NCBI RefSeq assembly: GCF_001661965.1
Contig: NZ_LYWZ01000023.1
Span: 284,279 to 348,278 of the forward strand
Source of the DNA: Croceicoccus mobilis
Lineage (GTDB): Bacteria > Pseudomonadota > Alphaproteobacteria > Sphingomonadales > Sphingomonadaceae
Length of the DNA stretch: 64,000 bases
Reading direction: 5' to 3'
In this document: in pieces, positions 8,666 through 17,534 of the stretch
Position numbering within the stretch: position 1 is the stretch's first letter
Layout of the letters: each line of letters opens with the position of its first letter
The notes under the pieces: generated by a model
What the model saw: the letters and a program-made list of their open reading frames with translations, nothing else
Told to the model about the DNA's origin: nothing
Databases searched by the model: none
Translations under genes and position numbers: made by a program

Positions 8666-9376
8666 ATGACAGACATTCGCAATATCGTGATCCTCACCGG
8701 CGCGGGCGTTTCCGCCGAAAGCGGGATCGACACCTTCCGCGCCGATGGCGGCCTGTGGGAACAACACCGGATCGAGGATGTCGCCACGCCCGAAGGCTTT
8801 GCCCGCGATCCCGATCTCGTCCTGCGCTTTTACGAAATGCGCAAGGAGCAGATCCAGACCAAGCTGCCCAACCCCGCGCATCAGGCGCTGGCCCGGCTGG
8901 AGGCGGAATGGGACGGCAATCTGCTGCTGGTGACGCAGAACATCGACGATTTGCACGAACGCGGCGGGTCGAAATCGGTGCTGCACATGCATGGCGAGGC
9001 GCTGCTGGCCCTGTGCTCTGCCTGCGAGGCGCGGAGCCCATGGCCGGGGGTGATGGTCGAACGCCCGCCCTGCCCTTCATGCGGCGCGGCGGCGCTGCGG
9101 CCCGATGTCGTCTGGTTTGGCGAAATGCCCTATCGCATGGACGAGATCTATGCGGCATTGGGGGCGTGCGACCTGTTCGTGTCGATCGGCACATCGGGCG
9201 CGGTCTATCCCGCCGCCGGCTTCGTGCGCGAAGCAAAGGCGCATGGCGCCCAGACGCTGGAGCTGAACCTTGAGCGCAGCCAGGGTTCGGGCTGGTTCGA
9301 CGAAACGCGGCTGGGCCCTGCAGGAGAGATCGTTCCAGAATGGGTGGATCAGATGCTGGGCGGAAGTTTCACCTAA
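8666..9376 (+). CDS. cobB: Sir2-family NAD-dependent protein deacylase (class III, CobB/SIRT5-like)
   Basis: The sirtuin core is complete in 236 residues: GAGVSAESGI (residues 12-21), TQNIDDLHERGG (90-101), the catalytic histidine H109 in HMHGE, a four-cysteine zinc site (CSAC 117-120, CPSC 136-139) and VWFGE. Tyr56 and Arg59 in RFYEMRKEQ match the Tyr-X-X-Arg pair that lets SIRT5 and CobB bind succinyl or malonyl lysine, so desuccinylation is likely in addition to deacetylation. It acts in the cytoplasm. It is divergent from the interrupted membrane gene and has no evident operon partner. Confidence 0.95.
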   Translation: MTDIRNIVILTGAGVSAESGIDTFRADGGLWEQHRIEDVATPEGFARDPDLVLRFYEMRKEQIQTKLPNPAHQALARLEAEWDGNLLLVTQNIDDLHERGGSKSVLHMHGEALLALCSACEARSPWPGVMVERPPCPSCGAAALRPDVVWFGEMPYRMDEIYAALGACDLFVSIGTSGAVYPAAGFVREAKAHGAQTLELNLERSQGSGWFDETRLGPAGEIVPEWVDQMLGGSFT

Positions 9377-9512
9377 ACCCAATAGGTTCCGCCCTAGGTA
9401 TTGATCCCTAAGCGGAGCCACACGCCACCCTTACCTCCATAGTCGATGGGTCTGAACTTGCCGATCGCAGGGCTTATCGCCCATCCCCCATTGGCGAGGA
9501 GGCAGGAGTTTC

Positions 9513-9905
9513 ATGGGCCGCATCATTTACGCCGAAGACGACGATATCGTTGGTGAGATCGCCACCAGTGCTCTGTTTGGCGCAGGCCATGCCGTGGGCT
9601 GGCTGCGCGACGGACAGGCCGCGCTGGAGGCGATGCGTTTTCGCACGCCCGATGTCGCCGTGCTTGATCTGCATATGCCGAATATGGACGGGATGCGCGT
9701 GGTGCGGGCGATGCGCGTCGATCCGCATCTGGCCATGGTGCCCGTGCTGATGCTGACCGCCGTATCGGGCCGCAGCGACAAGGATATCGCCTTTTACGAA
9801 GGGGTGGACGATTACCTGACCAAGCCGTTCGACCCGGATGAGCTGATTTTTCGGGTCGAGCAGCTGATGGGTGGCAATATCCGCCGCACCGGCATGTTCG
9901 CCTGA
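9513..9905 (+). CDS. Single-domain response regulator (CheY-like receiver)
   Basis: The 130-residue protein is a receiver domain alone: acidic pocket EDDD at residues 8-11, phospho-acceptor D52 in VLDLHMPNMDG, T82 in MLTA, and K104 in LTKPFDP. No output domain follows, only a 20-residue tail. It may act as a phosphotransfer intermediate or bind a partner protein, as single-domain receivers do in alphaproteobacteria. A GGAGG-like site (GAGGAGGCAGGAG, 9497-9509) lies ahead of the ATG. No histidine kinase gene is in the window. Confidence 0.93.
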   Translation: MGRIIYAEDDDIVGEIATSALFGAGHAVGWLRDGQAALEAMRFRTPDVAVLDLHMPNMDGMRVVRAMRVDPHLAMVPVLMLTAVSGRSDKDIAFYEGVDDYLTKPFDPDELIFRVEQLMGGNIRRTGMFA

Positions 9906-9920
9906 CCGGCAGGAAAAACC

Positions 9921-10193
9921 TCAGCCCGGCTCCTTTGAACGGCTGGCGTATTGGTGCATCATCTTGGCAATATCGACCCTTTCCTCCCGCTCGGCATAGC
10001 TTGCGACGGTCAGGAACAGGCTCGTGCACTCGTTGCGCGCACGGCGCTGGAGAAACGGTTCGGAGACACGGGTCTCGACGAGATGGATGATGGTATCGGA
10101 CAGGGCTGCGGACAAGGTCTCGCAGATGTCGGGGGTTTTGCCCGGCAAGATGACCTCTCTTTTCGTGAAATAGCCGACGCGCTTGGCCGACAC
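9921..10193 (-). CDS. Conserved-looking small protein of unknown function (90 residues)
   Basis: A GTG-initiated frame encodes a helical, charged protein. Its middle (ICETLSAALSDTIIHLVETR) and following basic stretch (QRRARNECTSLFLTVASYAE) look like a small all-alpha domain. No DNA-binding or catalytic motif is recognised. It converges with the response regulator gene, 15 bases apart, and its upstream side carries a clear palindrome (10247-10260), which suggests regulated transcription. The function is unknown. Confidence 0.5.
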   Translation of the reverse strand: MSAKRVGYFTKREVILPGKTPDICETLSAALSDTIIHLVETRVSEPFLQRRARNECTSLFLTVASYAEREERVDIAKMMHQYASRSKEPG

Positions 10194-10246
10194 GGTATTT
10201 GAGCGACCCGTCTAACGGCTGCTCATAATACGATTGAGGTATACAA

Positions 10247-10270
10247 TTGTTCCCGAACAAGCGTTTGTTC
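10247..10270. promoter_or_regulatory. Palindromic element TTGTTC-CC-GAACAA with a third half-site
   Basis: TTGTTC (10247-10252), GAACAA (10255-10260) and TTGTTC (10265-10270) stand in a row, giving a perfect 14-base palindrome plus one extra half-site. It lies 54 bases upstream of the start of the small gene ending at 9921 and is a candidate operator for it. Spacing does not match the alphaproteobacterial SOS box (GTTC-N7-GTTC). Confidence 0.4.
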
Positions 10271-10278
10271 GCGCATGC

Positions 10279-10314
10279 GAAATGCCCGGCCAGCGGGAAC
10301 CGGCCGGGCATTTC
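10279..10314 (-). terminator. Strong stem-loop downstream of the malic enzyme gene
   Basis: A perfect 13-base-pair stem (10279-10291 with 10302-10314) closes a 10-base loop 41 bases beyond the malic enzyme stop codon. There is no long T-run on either side, so it is a probable, not a textbook, terminator. It could serve either strand. Confidence 0.6.
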
Positions 10315-10354
10315 CTGATGCTCTTTTCCGGCGTAGGCCGGACAATTCAAACGA

Positions 10355-12628
10355 TCAGCTTAGCACTCCAGCCGCGGCCAGCACTGCCAGCGTCAGCACA
10401 TCGGGCGCGATGGCCGTCATCGGCGCGATCTGCACCGGCTTTTCCATGCCGACCATCATCGGGCCGATGGTGGAGGCACCCGCCAGCTCGCGCAGCAACT
10501 TGGCCGACAGGTTCGCCGACTGCAGCCCCGGCATGATCAGCACATTCGCCGGCGCCGACAGGCGGCTGAAGGGATAAAGCTTCATCACCGTTGGGTTCAG
10601 TGCAGCATCGGGCGCCATTTCGCCCTCATACTCGAAATCCACGCCCTCATCGTCGAGGATATGGACCGCATCGCGCAGGTTCTCGAGCCATTTGCCCGAC
10701 GGATTGCCGAATGTGGAGTAGGACAGGAAGGCAACGCGCGGATCATGCCCCAACCGCCGCGCGACCTTGGCGGTCTTCTTGGCGATATGGGCGAGCATTT
10801 TGGCATCGGGCCGCTCGTTGATCGTCGTGTCGGCAAGGAAGACGGTATAGTTCTTGCCAATCATCAGGTGGATGCCGAACGGCACCTCGCCTTCTTTTTC
10901 ATTCAGCACGATATTCACTTCGCGCGCGGTCTGCGCAAAGGGGCGTGTGAGGCCGGTCACCATCGCATCGCCCGCGCCGATCGCCAGCAGGGCGGAGCCG
11001 AAGATGTTACGGTCCTGATTGACCATGCGGCGCACGTCGCGCTCGGTATAGCCGCGTCGCTGCAGGCGGGCGTAGAGATATTCGACCATCGCGGGCACAT
11101 GATCGCTGTCGGCCGAATTCTGGATCTCGAAGCTGTCGGGATCCTCGACGCCCAGGGCGATCAGCTTGTCGCGCACTGCATTGGTACGGCCGACCAGGAT
11201 CGGATGGCCATAGCCGAAATCGCGGAACTGGATGGCGGCGCGGATGACCACGTCTTCCTCGGACTCGGCAAAGACGACGCGCTTGGGGTTCTTCTTGGCG
11301 TCCTCATACACCTTGGTCAAAACCGAGGTGGTGGGATTGAGCCGCGACTTCAATGCGAGCTTGTATTCCTCGAAATCCTCGATCGAATCCTGCGCCACGC
11401 CGGTATCCATCGCGGCCTTGGCGACGGCGGCGGACACGCGCTCCATCAGGCGCGGGTCGAACGGGGCGGGAATAATGTATTCGCGCCCGAACTGGTGATC
11501 GACCCCGTATGCAGCCGCGACCTCGTCGGGCACGCGTTCGCGCGCCAGCTCGGCGATGGCTTCGGCGGCGGCGATCTTCATTTCCTCGTTGATGGCGGTG
11601 GCGCGCACATCCAGCGCGCCGCGGAAGATGAAGGGAAAGCCCAGCACGTTATTGACCTGGTTCGGATAATCCGAACGGCCCGTGGCGATGATCGCCTTGG
11701 GCTTCACCGCCTTGGCTTCCTCGGGCAGGATTTCGGGGATGGGGTTGGCCATGGCGAAGATGATGGGCTCATCGTTCATGCCCTCGACCCATTCGGGCTT
11801 CAGCGCGCCGGCGGCCGACAGGCCAAGGAACACGTCCGCGCCCTTCAGCGCTTCTTCAAGGCTGCGCGCTTCGGTCTGGACGGCATGGGCGCTTTGCCAC
11901 TGGTTCACCTTTTCGCGGCCCGGATAGATCGGGCCGGACCGGTCGCACATGATGACGTTTTCGTGTTTCACGCCCAGCGCCTTGATCAGCGCGGTGCAGG
12001 CAATGGCCGAGGCGCCCGCCCCGTTCACCACCATCTTCACGTCTTCCATCTTGCGGCCCGTCAAATGGACCGCATTGATGAGGCCAGCGGCCGCGATGAT
12101 CGCGGTGCCGTGCTGGTCGTCGTGCATGACCGGGATGTTCATCTTCTCGCGCAGCGCCTGCTCGATGATGAAGCATTCGGGGGCCTTGATATCTTCAAGA
12201 TTGATGCCGCCAAATGACGGTTCCATCAGCGCGATGGCGTTGATCAGCGCCTCGGGATCTTCGGAATTCAGCTCGATATCGATGGAATCGACATCGGCGA
12301 ACCGCTTGAAGAGGACCGACTTGCCTTCCATCACCGGCTTTGACGCCAGCGCGCCCAGATTGCCGAGGCCAAGGATGGCAGTGCCGTTCGAAATCACCGC
12401 GACGAGGTTCGAGCGAGCCGTATATTTAGCAGCAAGCGCGGGATCGCGGGCGATCGCCTCGACCGGGGCGGCAACGCCCGGCGAATAGGCGAGGCTCAGA
12501 TCGCGCTGTGTCGCCATGGGTTTCGAGGGGATGATCTCGATCTTACCGGGACGGATCGTCTCATGGTAAAACAGCGCCTCGCGCTCGGTGAAAGACACGT
12601 CTGGCTTGTTGCTATCGTCACTCGACAC
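10355..12628 (-). CDS. maeB: NADP-dependent malic enzyme, MaeB type (malic domain fused to phosphotransacetylase-like domain)
   Basis: The enzyme decarboxylates malate to pyruvate with NADP. The N-terminal half has the malic enzyme motifs YSPGVAAP, the NAD(P) fold VVNGAGASAIAC, MHDDQHGTAI and FAMANPIPEI. From about residue 430 the C-terminal half is a phosphate-acetyltransferase-like domain (VFAESEEDVVIRAA, then the end TIGPMMVGMEKPVQI), which in MaeB is regulatory (acetyl-CoA sensing) and not catalytic. The total length near 757 residues is normal. The frame extends to a GTG at 12661, but a GTG at 12628 has an AGGAG ten bases ahead and matches the usual N-terminus (SSDDSNKPDVSFTE). It is divergent from mutS. 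Confidence 0.95.
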   Translation of the reverse strand: MSSDDSNKPDVSFTEREALFYHETIRPGKIEIIPSKPMATQRDLSLAYSPGVAAPVEAIARDPALAAKYTARSNLVAVISNGTAILGLGNLGALASKPVMEGKSVLFKRFADVDSIDIELNSEDPEALINAIALMEPSFGGINLEDIKAPECFIIEQALREKMNIPVMHDDQHGTAIIAAAGLINAVHLTGRKMEDVKMVVNGAGASAIACTALIKALGVKHENVIMCDRSGPIYPGREKVNQWQSAHAVQTEARSLEEALKGADVFLGLSAAGALKPEWVEGMNDEPIIFAMANPIPEILPEEAKAVKPKAIIATGRSDYPNQVNNVLGFPFIFRGALDVRATAINEEMKIAAAEAIAELARERVPDEVAAAYGVDHQFGREYIIPAPFDPRLMERVSAAVAKAAMDTGVAQDSIEDFEEYKLALKSRLNPTTSVLTKVYEDAKKNPKRVVFAESEEDVVIRAAIQFRDFGYGHPILVGRTNAVRDKLIALGVEDPDSFEIQNSADSDHVPAMVEYLYARLQRRGYTERDVRRMVNQDRNIFGSALLAIGAGDAMVTGLTRPFAQTAREVNIVLNEKEGEVPFGIHLMIGKNYTVFLADTTINERPDAKMLAHIAKKTAKVARRLGHDPRVAFLSYSTFGNPSGKWLENLRDAVHILDDEGVDFEYEGEMAPDAALNPTVMKLYPFSRLSAPANVLIMPGLQSANLSAKLLRELAGASTIGPMMVGMEKPVQIAPMTAIAPDVLTLAVLAAAGVLS

Positions 12629-12691
12629 GGACTGGCTGCTCCTCTTCCGGTCCCTCTCCACGGGATCGACTATCGGCCTATAAACATTTCA

Positions 12692-12725
12692 CCCCTGTGC
12701 GACAGGGGGGGCGCTACCCTTTTTT
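12692..12725. other. Hairpin in the maeB-mutS divergent promoter region
   Basis: CCCCTGT (12692-12698) and ACAGGGG (12702-12708) pair around a GCG loop, and a run of seven T follows ten bases later (12719-12725). The 208-base region between the two divergent start codons should contain both promoters. The hairpin could be an attenuator-like or protein-binding element; no function is shown. Confidence 0.35.
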
Positions 12726-12836
12726 TGCATGGATCGTTGCGCAATGTGCATCGCAGGCGGCAGAAGCGAAGCGCGCCGGGGATAGCCTCGGGCCCGTTCT
12801 TGGTCGAATCGAGCCACTCTCGCTAACGCATGCGGC

Positions 12837-15473
12837 ATGGCGAAAACGGCGGAAAAATCGGCGAGCAAGAGCGGCGTTACGCCGATGATGGCGCAATATC
12901 TGGAGCTGAAGGACAAGGCCGGAGACTGCCTGTTGTTCTACCGGATGGGCGACTTCTTCGAATTGTTTTTCGACGATGCGAAGATCGCCGCGCAAGTGCT
13001 CGACATTGCCCTCACCAGTCGGGGGGTGCACGGGGGCGAGCCGATCCCGATGTGCGGCGTGCCGGTCCATTCCGCCGAAAGCTATCTCGCCCGCCTGATC
13101 CGCGCCGGATGCCGCGTCGCCATTGCCGAACAGACCGAGACGCCCGCCGAAGCCAAGGCGCGCGGAGGATCGAAGGCGCTGGTCGCGCGCGACATCGTGC
13201 GTTTCGTGACCGCCGGCACCTTGACCGAGGACACGCTGCTGGAAGCACGCCGCGCCAATGTGCTGGCGGCGCTGGCCCCGGTGCGTGGGGCTATCGGCAT
13301 AGCCGCGATCGACATCTCGACCGGCGAAATGGCGCTGGAAAGCGTGGAGCCGGAAGCGCTTGGCGCGGCATTGGCGCGGATCGGCGCGGCAGAGATCGTG
13401 GCGCCCGAAGATGCGGACCCGCTGCCCGACGACGCGATCCTGCGCCCGGCCCGCGAATTTGCGAGCGAAAAGGGCGAGGCGAGGCTGAAGGAACTGCACG
13501 GCGTTGCGACCTTGGACGGGTTCGGCAGTTTCGACCGCGCGGCGCTGGCGGCTGCGGGGGGCCTGATCGCCTATCTCGACCATGTCGGGCGCGGCACTTT
13601 GCCTTTGCTGCTGCCGCCACGGGCGCGGGCGGCGGGCCATCACCTCGCCATGGACGAGGCGACGCGTTCCAGCCTCGAAATCCTCGTGTCATCGGGCGGC
13701 ACACGCAAGGGCAGCCTGATCGATTGCGTCGACCGCTGCCTCACTGGCGCGGGAGCGCGTCTTCTGGCCGAAGACCTCTCCGCCCCGCTGTGCGACAGCG
13801 GCGCGATCCGGGCGCGGCTCGCTTCGGTGGGCTGGCTCTACGCCGAACCCTTGCTGCGCGAAGCCCTGCGCGACAAGCTGCGGGCCCTGCCCGATATTGG
13901 CCGCGCGCTGGGCCGGATCGTCGCGGGGCGCGGATCACCGCGCGATCTGGGGCAATTGCGCGATGGCCTGGGGCTGGCGCTCTCCATCCGCGAGCGGCTC
14001 ATGGCCAGGGCGGAAGTGCCCGGATTGATCGAGGCGCTGCTGCCGCGCCTTGCCGGGCATGGCGCGCTGATCGAATTGCTGACCCGCGCGCTGGTAGAGA
14101 CTCCGCCGACCGAGCGGTCGCAGGGCGGTTTCGTCGCCACCGGCTATGACGCGGCCCTCGATGAATTGCGCGAAATCTCGAAGAACGGCCGCCGCGCCAT
14201 CGCCGCGCTGGAGGCGAAGTACCGCGAGCAGACCGGCATAGCCTCGCTGAAGATCAAGCATAATGGCGTGCTGGGCTATTTCATCGAAGTGCCCGCAGGG
14301 CGCGCCGATGCGCTGATGGCCCCCGATAGCGGCTTTACCCATCGCCAGACGATGAAGGGCGCGATCCGCTTCAACGCATTGGCCCTGCACGAGGAAGCCA
14401 GCCGCATCGCCGAAGCAGGCGGACGCGCGCTCGCCGCCGAAGAAGCGCATTTCGAGGAGCTGATCGCGGCCGCCGACAAGGCCCGCGAAGCCATCGCCGC
14501 CACCGCGCAGGCTTTGGCCCGCATCGACGTCTGCGCCAGCTGGGCCGAGCGCGCAGGCGAACGCGCGGGCTGGGTCATGCCAGAGATTGCGGATGACACC
14601 GGCCTTGCCATCAAGGGCGGGCGGCATCCGGTGGTGGAGGCAGCGCTGGCCAAGGATGGCGAGCGGTTCGTCGCCAATGATTGCGCCTTGGCGGAAAAAT
14701 CGCGGCTGTGGCTGATCGGCGGGCCGAACATGGGCGGCAAATCGACGTTCCTGCGGCAAAACGCGCTGATCGTCCTGATGGCGCAGGCCGGCGGCTTTGT
14801 CCCGGCAGAGGCGGCGAAAATCGGTCTTGTCGACCGGCTGTTCAGCCGCGTCGGCGCATCGGATAATCTGGCGCGCGGACGTTCGACCTTCATGGTCGAG
14901 ATGGTGGAGACCGCCGCGATCCTCAGCCAAGCCAGCGAACGCAGCTTCGTCATCCTCGACGAGGTCGGGCGCGGGACCAGCACCTATGACGGCCTCGCGC
15001 TGGCGTGGGCCGTGGCGGAAAGCGTACACACGTCGATCCGCTGCCGCTGCCTGTTCGCGACGCATTACCACGAACTCTCCCGCCTTGCCGAAAGCTGCGA
15101 GGCATTGTCGCTGCACCATGTGCGGGCGCGGGAATGGAAGGGCGATCTCGTCCTGCTTCACGAACTGGCCGAGGGGCCGGCGGATCGCTCCTATGGCCTG
15201 TCGGTGGCGCGACTTGCGGGCCTGCCCGCGCCGGTGATCGCGCGGGCGAAATCGGTGCTCGCAAAGCTGGAAAAGGGCCGCGCCGAAACCGGCGGTCTGG
15301 CGGCGGGGCTGGGCGAATTGCCTTTGTTTGCCGCAGCGGTGGAGGCGGCCGAGGAGCAATGCGACACATTGCGCGAGAACCTGCGCGCACTGGATGTCGA
15401 TGCGCTATCCCCGCGAGAGGCGCTGGAGATGCTCTACAAATTGAAGGCCGAGGCGGGCGAGGAACCGGCCTGA
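12837..15473 (+). CDS. mutS: DNA mismatch repair protein MutS
   Basis: MutS recognises mismatches and starts repair with MutL. The mismatch-sensing Phe-X-Glu is visible at residues 40-42 (MGDFFELF). The clamp and lever domains follow, then the ABC-type ATPase with Walker [10 protein letters not shown] near residue 630, Walker [16 protein letters not shown], and [11 protein letters not shown]. At 878 residues it is full length and includes the C-terminal helix-turn-helix dimerisation region. The ATG at 12837 is preceded only by weak Shine-Dalgarno sequence. It is followed after 21 bases by a DUF202 gene on the same strand. Confidence 0.98.
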   Translation: MAKTAEKSASKSGVTPMMAQYLELKDKAGDCLLFYRMGDFFELFFDDAKIAAQVLDIALTSRGVHGGEPIPMCGVPVHSAESYLARLIRAGCRVAIAEQTETPAEAKARGGSKALVARDIVRFVTAGTLTEDTLLEARRANVLAALAPVRGAIGIAAIDISTGEMALESVEPEALGAALARIGAAEIVAPEDADPLPDDAILRPAREFASEKGEARLKELHGVATLDGFGSFDRAALAAAGGLIAYLDHVGRGTLPLLLPPRARAAGHHLAMDEATRSSLEILVSSGGTRKGSLIDCVDRCLTGAGARLLAEDLSAPLCDSGAIRARLASVGWLYAEPLLREALRDKLRALPDIGRALGRIVAGRGSPRDLGQLRDGLGLALSIRERLMARAEVPGLIEALLPRLAGHGALIELLTRALVETPPTERSQGGFVATGYDAALDELREISKNGRRAIAALEAKYREQTGIASLKIKHNGVLGYFIEVPAGRADALMAPDSGFTHRQTMKGAIRFNALALHEEASRIAEAGGRALAAEEAHFEELIAAADKAREAIAATAQALARIDVCASWAERAGERAGWVMPEIADDTGLAIKGGRHPVVEAALAKDGERFVANDCALAEKSRLWLIGGPNMGGKSTFLRQNALIVLMAQAGGFVPAEAAKIGLVDRLFSRVGASDNLARGRSTFMVEMVETAAILSQASERSFVILDEVGRGTSTYDGLALAWAVAESVHTSIRCRCLFATHYHELSRLAESCEALSLHHVRAREWKGDLVLLHELAEGPADRSYGLSVARLAGLPAPVIARAKSVLAKLEKGRAETGGLAAGLGELPLFAAAVEAAEEQCDTLRENLRALDVDALSPREALEMLYKLKAEAGEEPA

Positions 15474-15494
15474 TACTGGCGCATTTCTCCCGGT

Positions 15495-15965
15495 ATGGGA
15501 GACTGCGAACCCTATCGCCACGGGGAAGAGACCAACGGCGACAACCGTGAGGAACTCGCCCTCGACCGGACCGAGATGGCCGAAGACCGCACCGTCATGG
15601 CGGTCGAGCGGACATTCGCCGGCTGGATCCGCACGGCCTTTGGCGCCATCGCCATCGGCCTCGGCTTCCGCGCCTTGTTCGGAGAACTGGACCCGCCTTG
15701 GCTGGCGCGGGTCATCGCCACCATCTTCATCGGGCTGTCTGCCGTGCTGGCCATAGTTGCCGAACGCCGCGCCTGTCATGCGCTGAAGCGGATGCACGGC
15801 CACGCCATCGACAGCCCCGATGCGCCGCATTTGCGCTGGATCGCATGGTCGGTCTGCGCCGGTTCGGTGGCGCTGGCCATATCGCTGTGGATGATGGAAA
15901 GCGCACCTGATGTCGCCAGCGAGGCCGCCGATATCGCATCATCGGCGGCCAGCGCGATCGATTAG
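15495..15965 (+). CDS. DUF202 (YidH-like) three-helix membrane protein
   Basis: The 156-residue protein has the DUF202 hallmark: ELALDRTEMAEDRTVMAVERTFAGWIRTAF, an Arg/Glu-rich amphipathic helix leading into TM1 (FGAIAIGLGFRALF), then TM2 (IATIFIGLSAVLAIVAE) and TM3 (IAWSVCAGSVALAISLWMM). It is an inner-membrane protein of unknown function, probably co-transcribed with mutS. Its stop overlaps the convergent small acidic gene by four bases. Confidence 0.85.
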   Translation: MGDCEPYRHGEETNGDNREELALDRTEMAEDRTVMAVERTFAGWIRTAFGAIAIGLGFRALFGELDPPWLARVIATIFIGLSAVLAIVAERRACHALKRMHGHAIDSPDAPHLRWIAWSVCAGSVALAISLWMMESAPDVASEAADIASSAASAID

Positions 15966-16282
15966 CTGTCGGAGTTCTGCGGCTCGTCTTCCATCACGTT
16001 GGACTTGCCGTATTTGTTTTCATTGTCGTCCATGTTCGGCTCACCGCGATAGGCGCTCATGTCGATGCCGCCGGTGTCCATCTGCTTCATGTGATCGACA
16101 AGGTCTTCGGTATCGTCGTCCGAAGTAACGCTGTCGGCGCGCTTCTCGCTCGCCTCGTCCAGCACCGCGCCAGAGGGGCGGCGTCCGCGCGCCTGCTCGG
16201 CCACGGTCTGCGCCTGCGCGTCCTTGTCGACCTGCTCTTCATTCACCGTTTCGGGCGGGAGATCGTTTTCGGGATTGGCCAT
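15962..16282 (-). CDS. Small acidic, probably disordered protein of unknown function
   Basis: From ATG 16282 the frame encodes 106 residues rich in Asp, Glu, Asn and Gln (ENDLPPETVNEEQVDKDAQA, DSVTSDDDTEDLVDHMKQMD), with no hydrophobic core or known motif. A good ribosome site (AAAGGAAACACCC) precedes the ATG, which is why this start is chosen over the longer frame to 16372. Such proteins recur in sphingomonads without known function. Confidence 0.65.
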   Translation of the reverse strand: MANPENDLPPETVNEEQVDKDAQAQTVAEQARGRRPSGAVLDEASEKRADSVTSDDDTEDLVDHMKQMDTGGIDMSAYRGEPNMDDNENKYGKSNVMEDEPQNSDS

Positions 16283-16344
16283 GGGTGTTTCCTTTGTCTG
16301 GGGTCTTTGGAAAGGAAACGGGTGGGGAGCGCGGGTGGTTCCTA

Positions 16345-16486
16345 GGCATCGCCCACGAATTAGGGCGAGCATTGCGCAGCAAGCGCAGCGCTAATTCGCC
16401 AGAGGCGATGCCGCGGCTGGCGGACGCGAGGGCGTAAAGCCCGCAGCGCGCCGTTCGACGTGACAGCCGCGGCTTTGCCGTGGCTG
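16345..16486. repeat. Structured intergenic stretch: long imperfect palindrome plus second hairpin (REP-like)
   Basis: GGCATCGCC (16345-16353) and CGAATTAG (16356-16363) pair with CTAATTCG (16391-16398) and GGCGATGCC (16404-16412), giving at least 17 base pairs in a 68-base palindrome. A second hairpin follows, CAGCCGCGGC (16464-16473) with GCCGTGGCTG (16477-16486) around TTT, ten pairs with one G-T. Together they fill the gap between the acidic-protein gene and the lipoprotein gene. They could be a repeated extragenic palindrome, a terminator for the lipoprotein gene, or a structured RNA. Confidence 0.5.
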
Positions 16487-16549
16487 CGGCGGGTTTTGGG
16501 AGTTTGGATTTTATGCGGGAATGACCGGGACGGGGTGGATTGCGGACGT

Positions 16550-17437
16550 TCAATTTTCGCCTGATTGATCTCTAGCCTCGGCGTTGGGCGCCATCCATAG
16601 CCGTTCATGTGGAAATGGTATTCGGTAAGAGGCAGCCCATTTGCGGCCGTTAATCTCTACGGCGCCTTTCGGGTTTCTCCGAGCGAGAAAGCTCTGGAGG
16701 GCTCCTAATTCGGAGGAAGGCAAGAATAGGCTGTAACTGTCTCCTCGTTGGATAGTCGACGGTGCAGATAAGTCGGGCCACTCCTCGTTCCAATGAATCG
16801 ACGGTTCGGGCGCATACTCGTAAGGCCAGATCATCACCTCGACCCTTGCTGGCATCCACGGTTCCGATTGCGCGGAATTGAAAATTCTTACCGTATCAAA
16901 AGCTTTGGCTACCGCTGCCGGCAGCCTTGAAGTTACTTGCTCGTCATCAAGTGAACCGTAGACACTAAAAAACATGGACGGATCGCCGTACACAAGCAGA
17001 CTACTCTCGGGTTGGTCAGTCGCTTCAGCGACGACATATTCCCCATAGAGTTTTGGGGAAGCAGCTTCTGAAAGAAAATTCCTGATTGAAAGTGCCTCTG
17101 CTGCCTTCAATCGGACCGAACGGAAGCCATCTTCGGTTCGATAGATCACCTGCCCATCGCTGTAGAGCGCAAATCGCGGTGACTCTGATCCTACGACCAT
17201 TCCCAAAGGGTCGCGTTCCAGAAGAACTATCTCAGGCACAGGCCCTTTGCCTTGCCGCATCTCTGCAAGCATTTTTGGCCGCTCAAAAAAACGCACATTT
17301 TGGGGAAGAGGGGCTATTGGTACATCAGCGTATGGCAAATCGAATGAGGGCGCCTCGGGCGCATCCCCTTTGCTCGCGTCGCATGAAGCAAGCGCAAGAC
17401 TGATCGTAATCGCAATCGCTTGTTTTGCAGGTAGCAT
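16550..17437 (-). CDS. Putative lipoprotein of unknown function, compositionally atypical
   Basis: The 295-residue product has a lipoprotein signal (AITISLALASC) and no recognised domain. The mature part is rich in Pro and aromatic residues (FERPKMLAEMRQGKG, VMIWPYEYAPEPSIHW, YRIPFPHERLW). The gene is visibly richer in A and T than its neighbours and uses codons such as CTA, TTG and AAT that are uncommon elsewhere in the window. This points to recent acquisition. It is flanked by the structured repeat on its downstream side. The function is not assigned. Confidence 0.6.
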   Translation of the reverse strand: MLPAKQAIAITISLALASCDASKGDAPEAPSFDLPYADVPIAPLPQNVRFFERPKMLAEMRQGKGPVPEIVLLERDPLGMVVGSESPRFALYSDGQVIYRTEDGFRSVRLKAAEALSIRNFLSEAASPKLYGEYVVAEATDQPESSLLVYGDPSMFFSVYGSLDDEQVTSRLPAAVAKAFDTVRIFNSAQSEPWMPARVEVMIWPYEYAPEPSIHWNEEWPDLSAPSTIQRGDSYSLFLPSSELGALQSFLARRNPKGAVEINGRKWAASYRIPFPHERLWMAPNAEARDQSGEN

Positions 17438-17534
17438 TCACCGAATGTGCATAAAGAGTGTAACGTCCGCAATCGGTCGTTAGCCGACTATCCGCTTTTG
17501 CCGAACAAACCGCAAAAGCAGACACCGCCCAAAC

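Noticed and set aside
10247..10270. Possible SOS (LexA) box
   Set aside because: The GTTC/GAAC elements are not spaced seven bases apart as direct repeats, as needed for the alphaproteobacterial SOS box.
10661..12217. 518-codon plus-strand frame inside the malic enzyme region
   Set aside because: It is the antisense of maeB, with His/Gly/Arg-rich sequence and no family motif.
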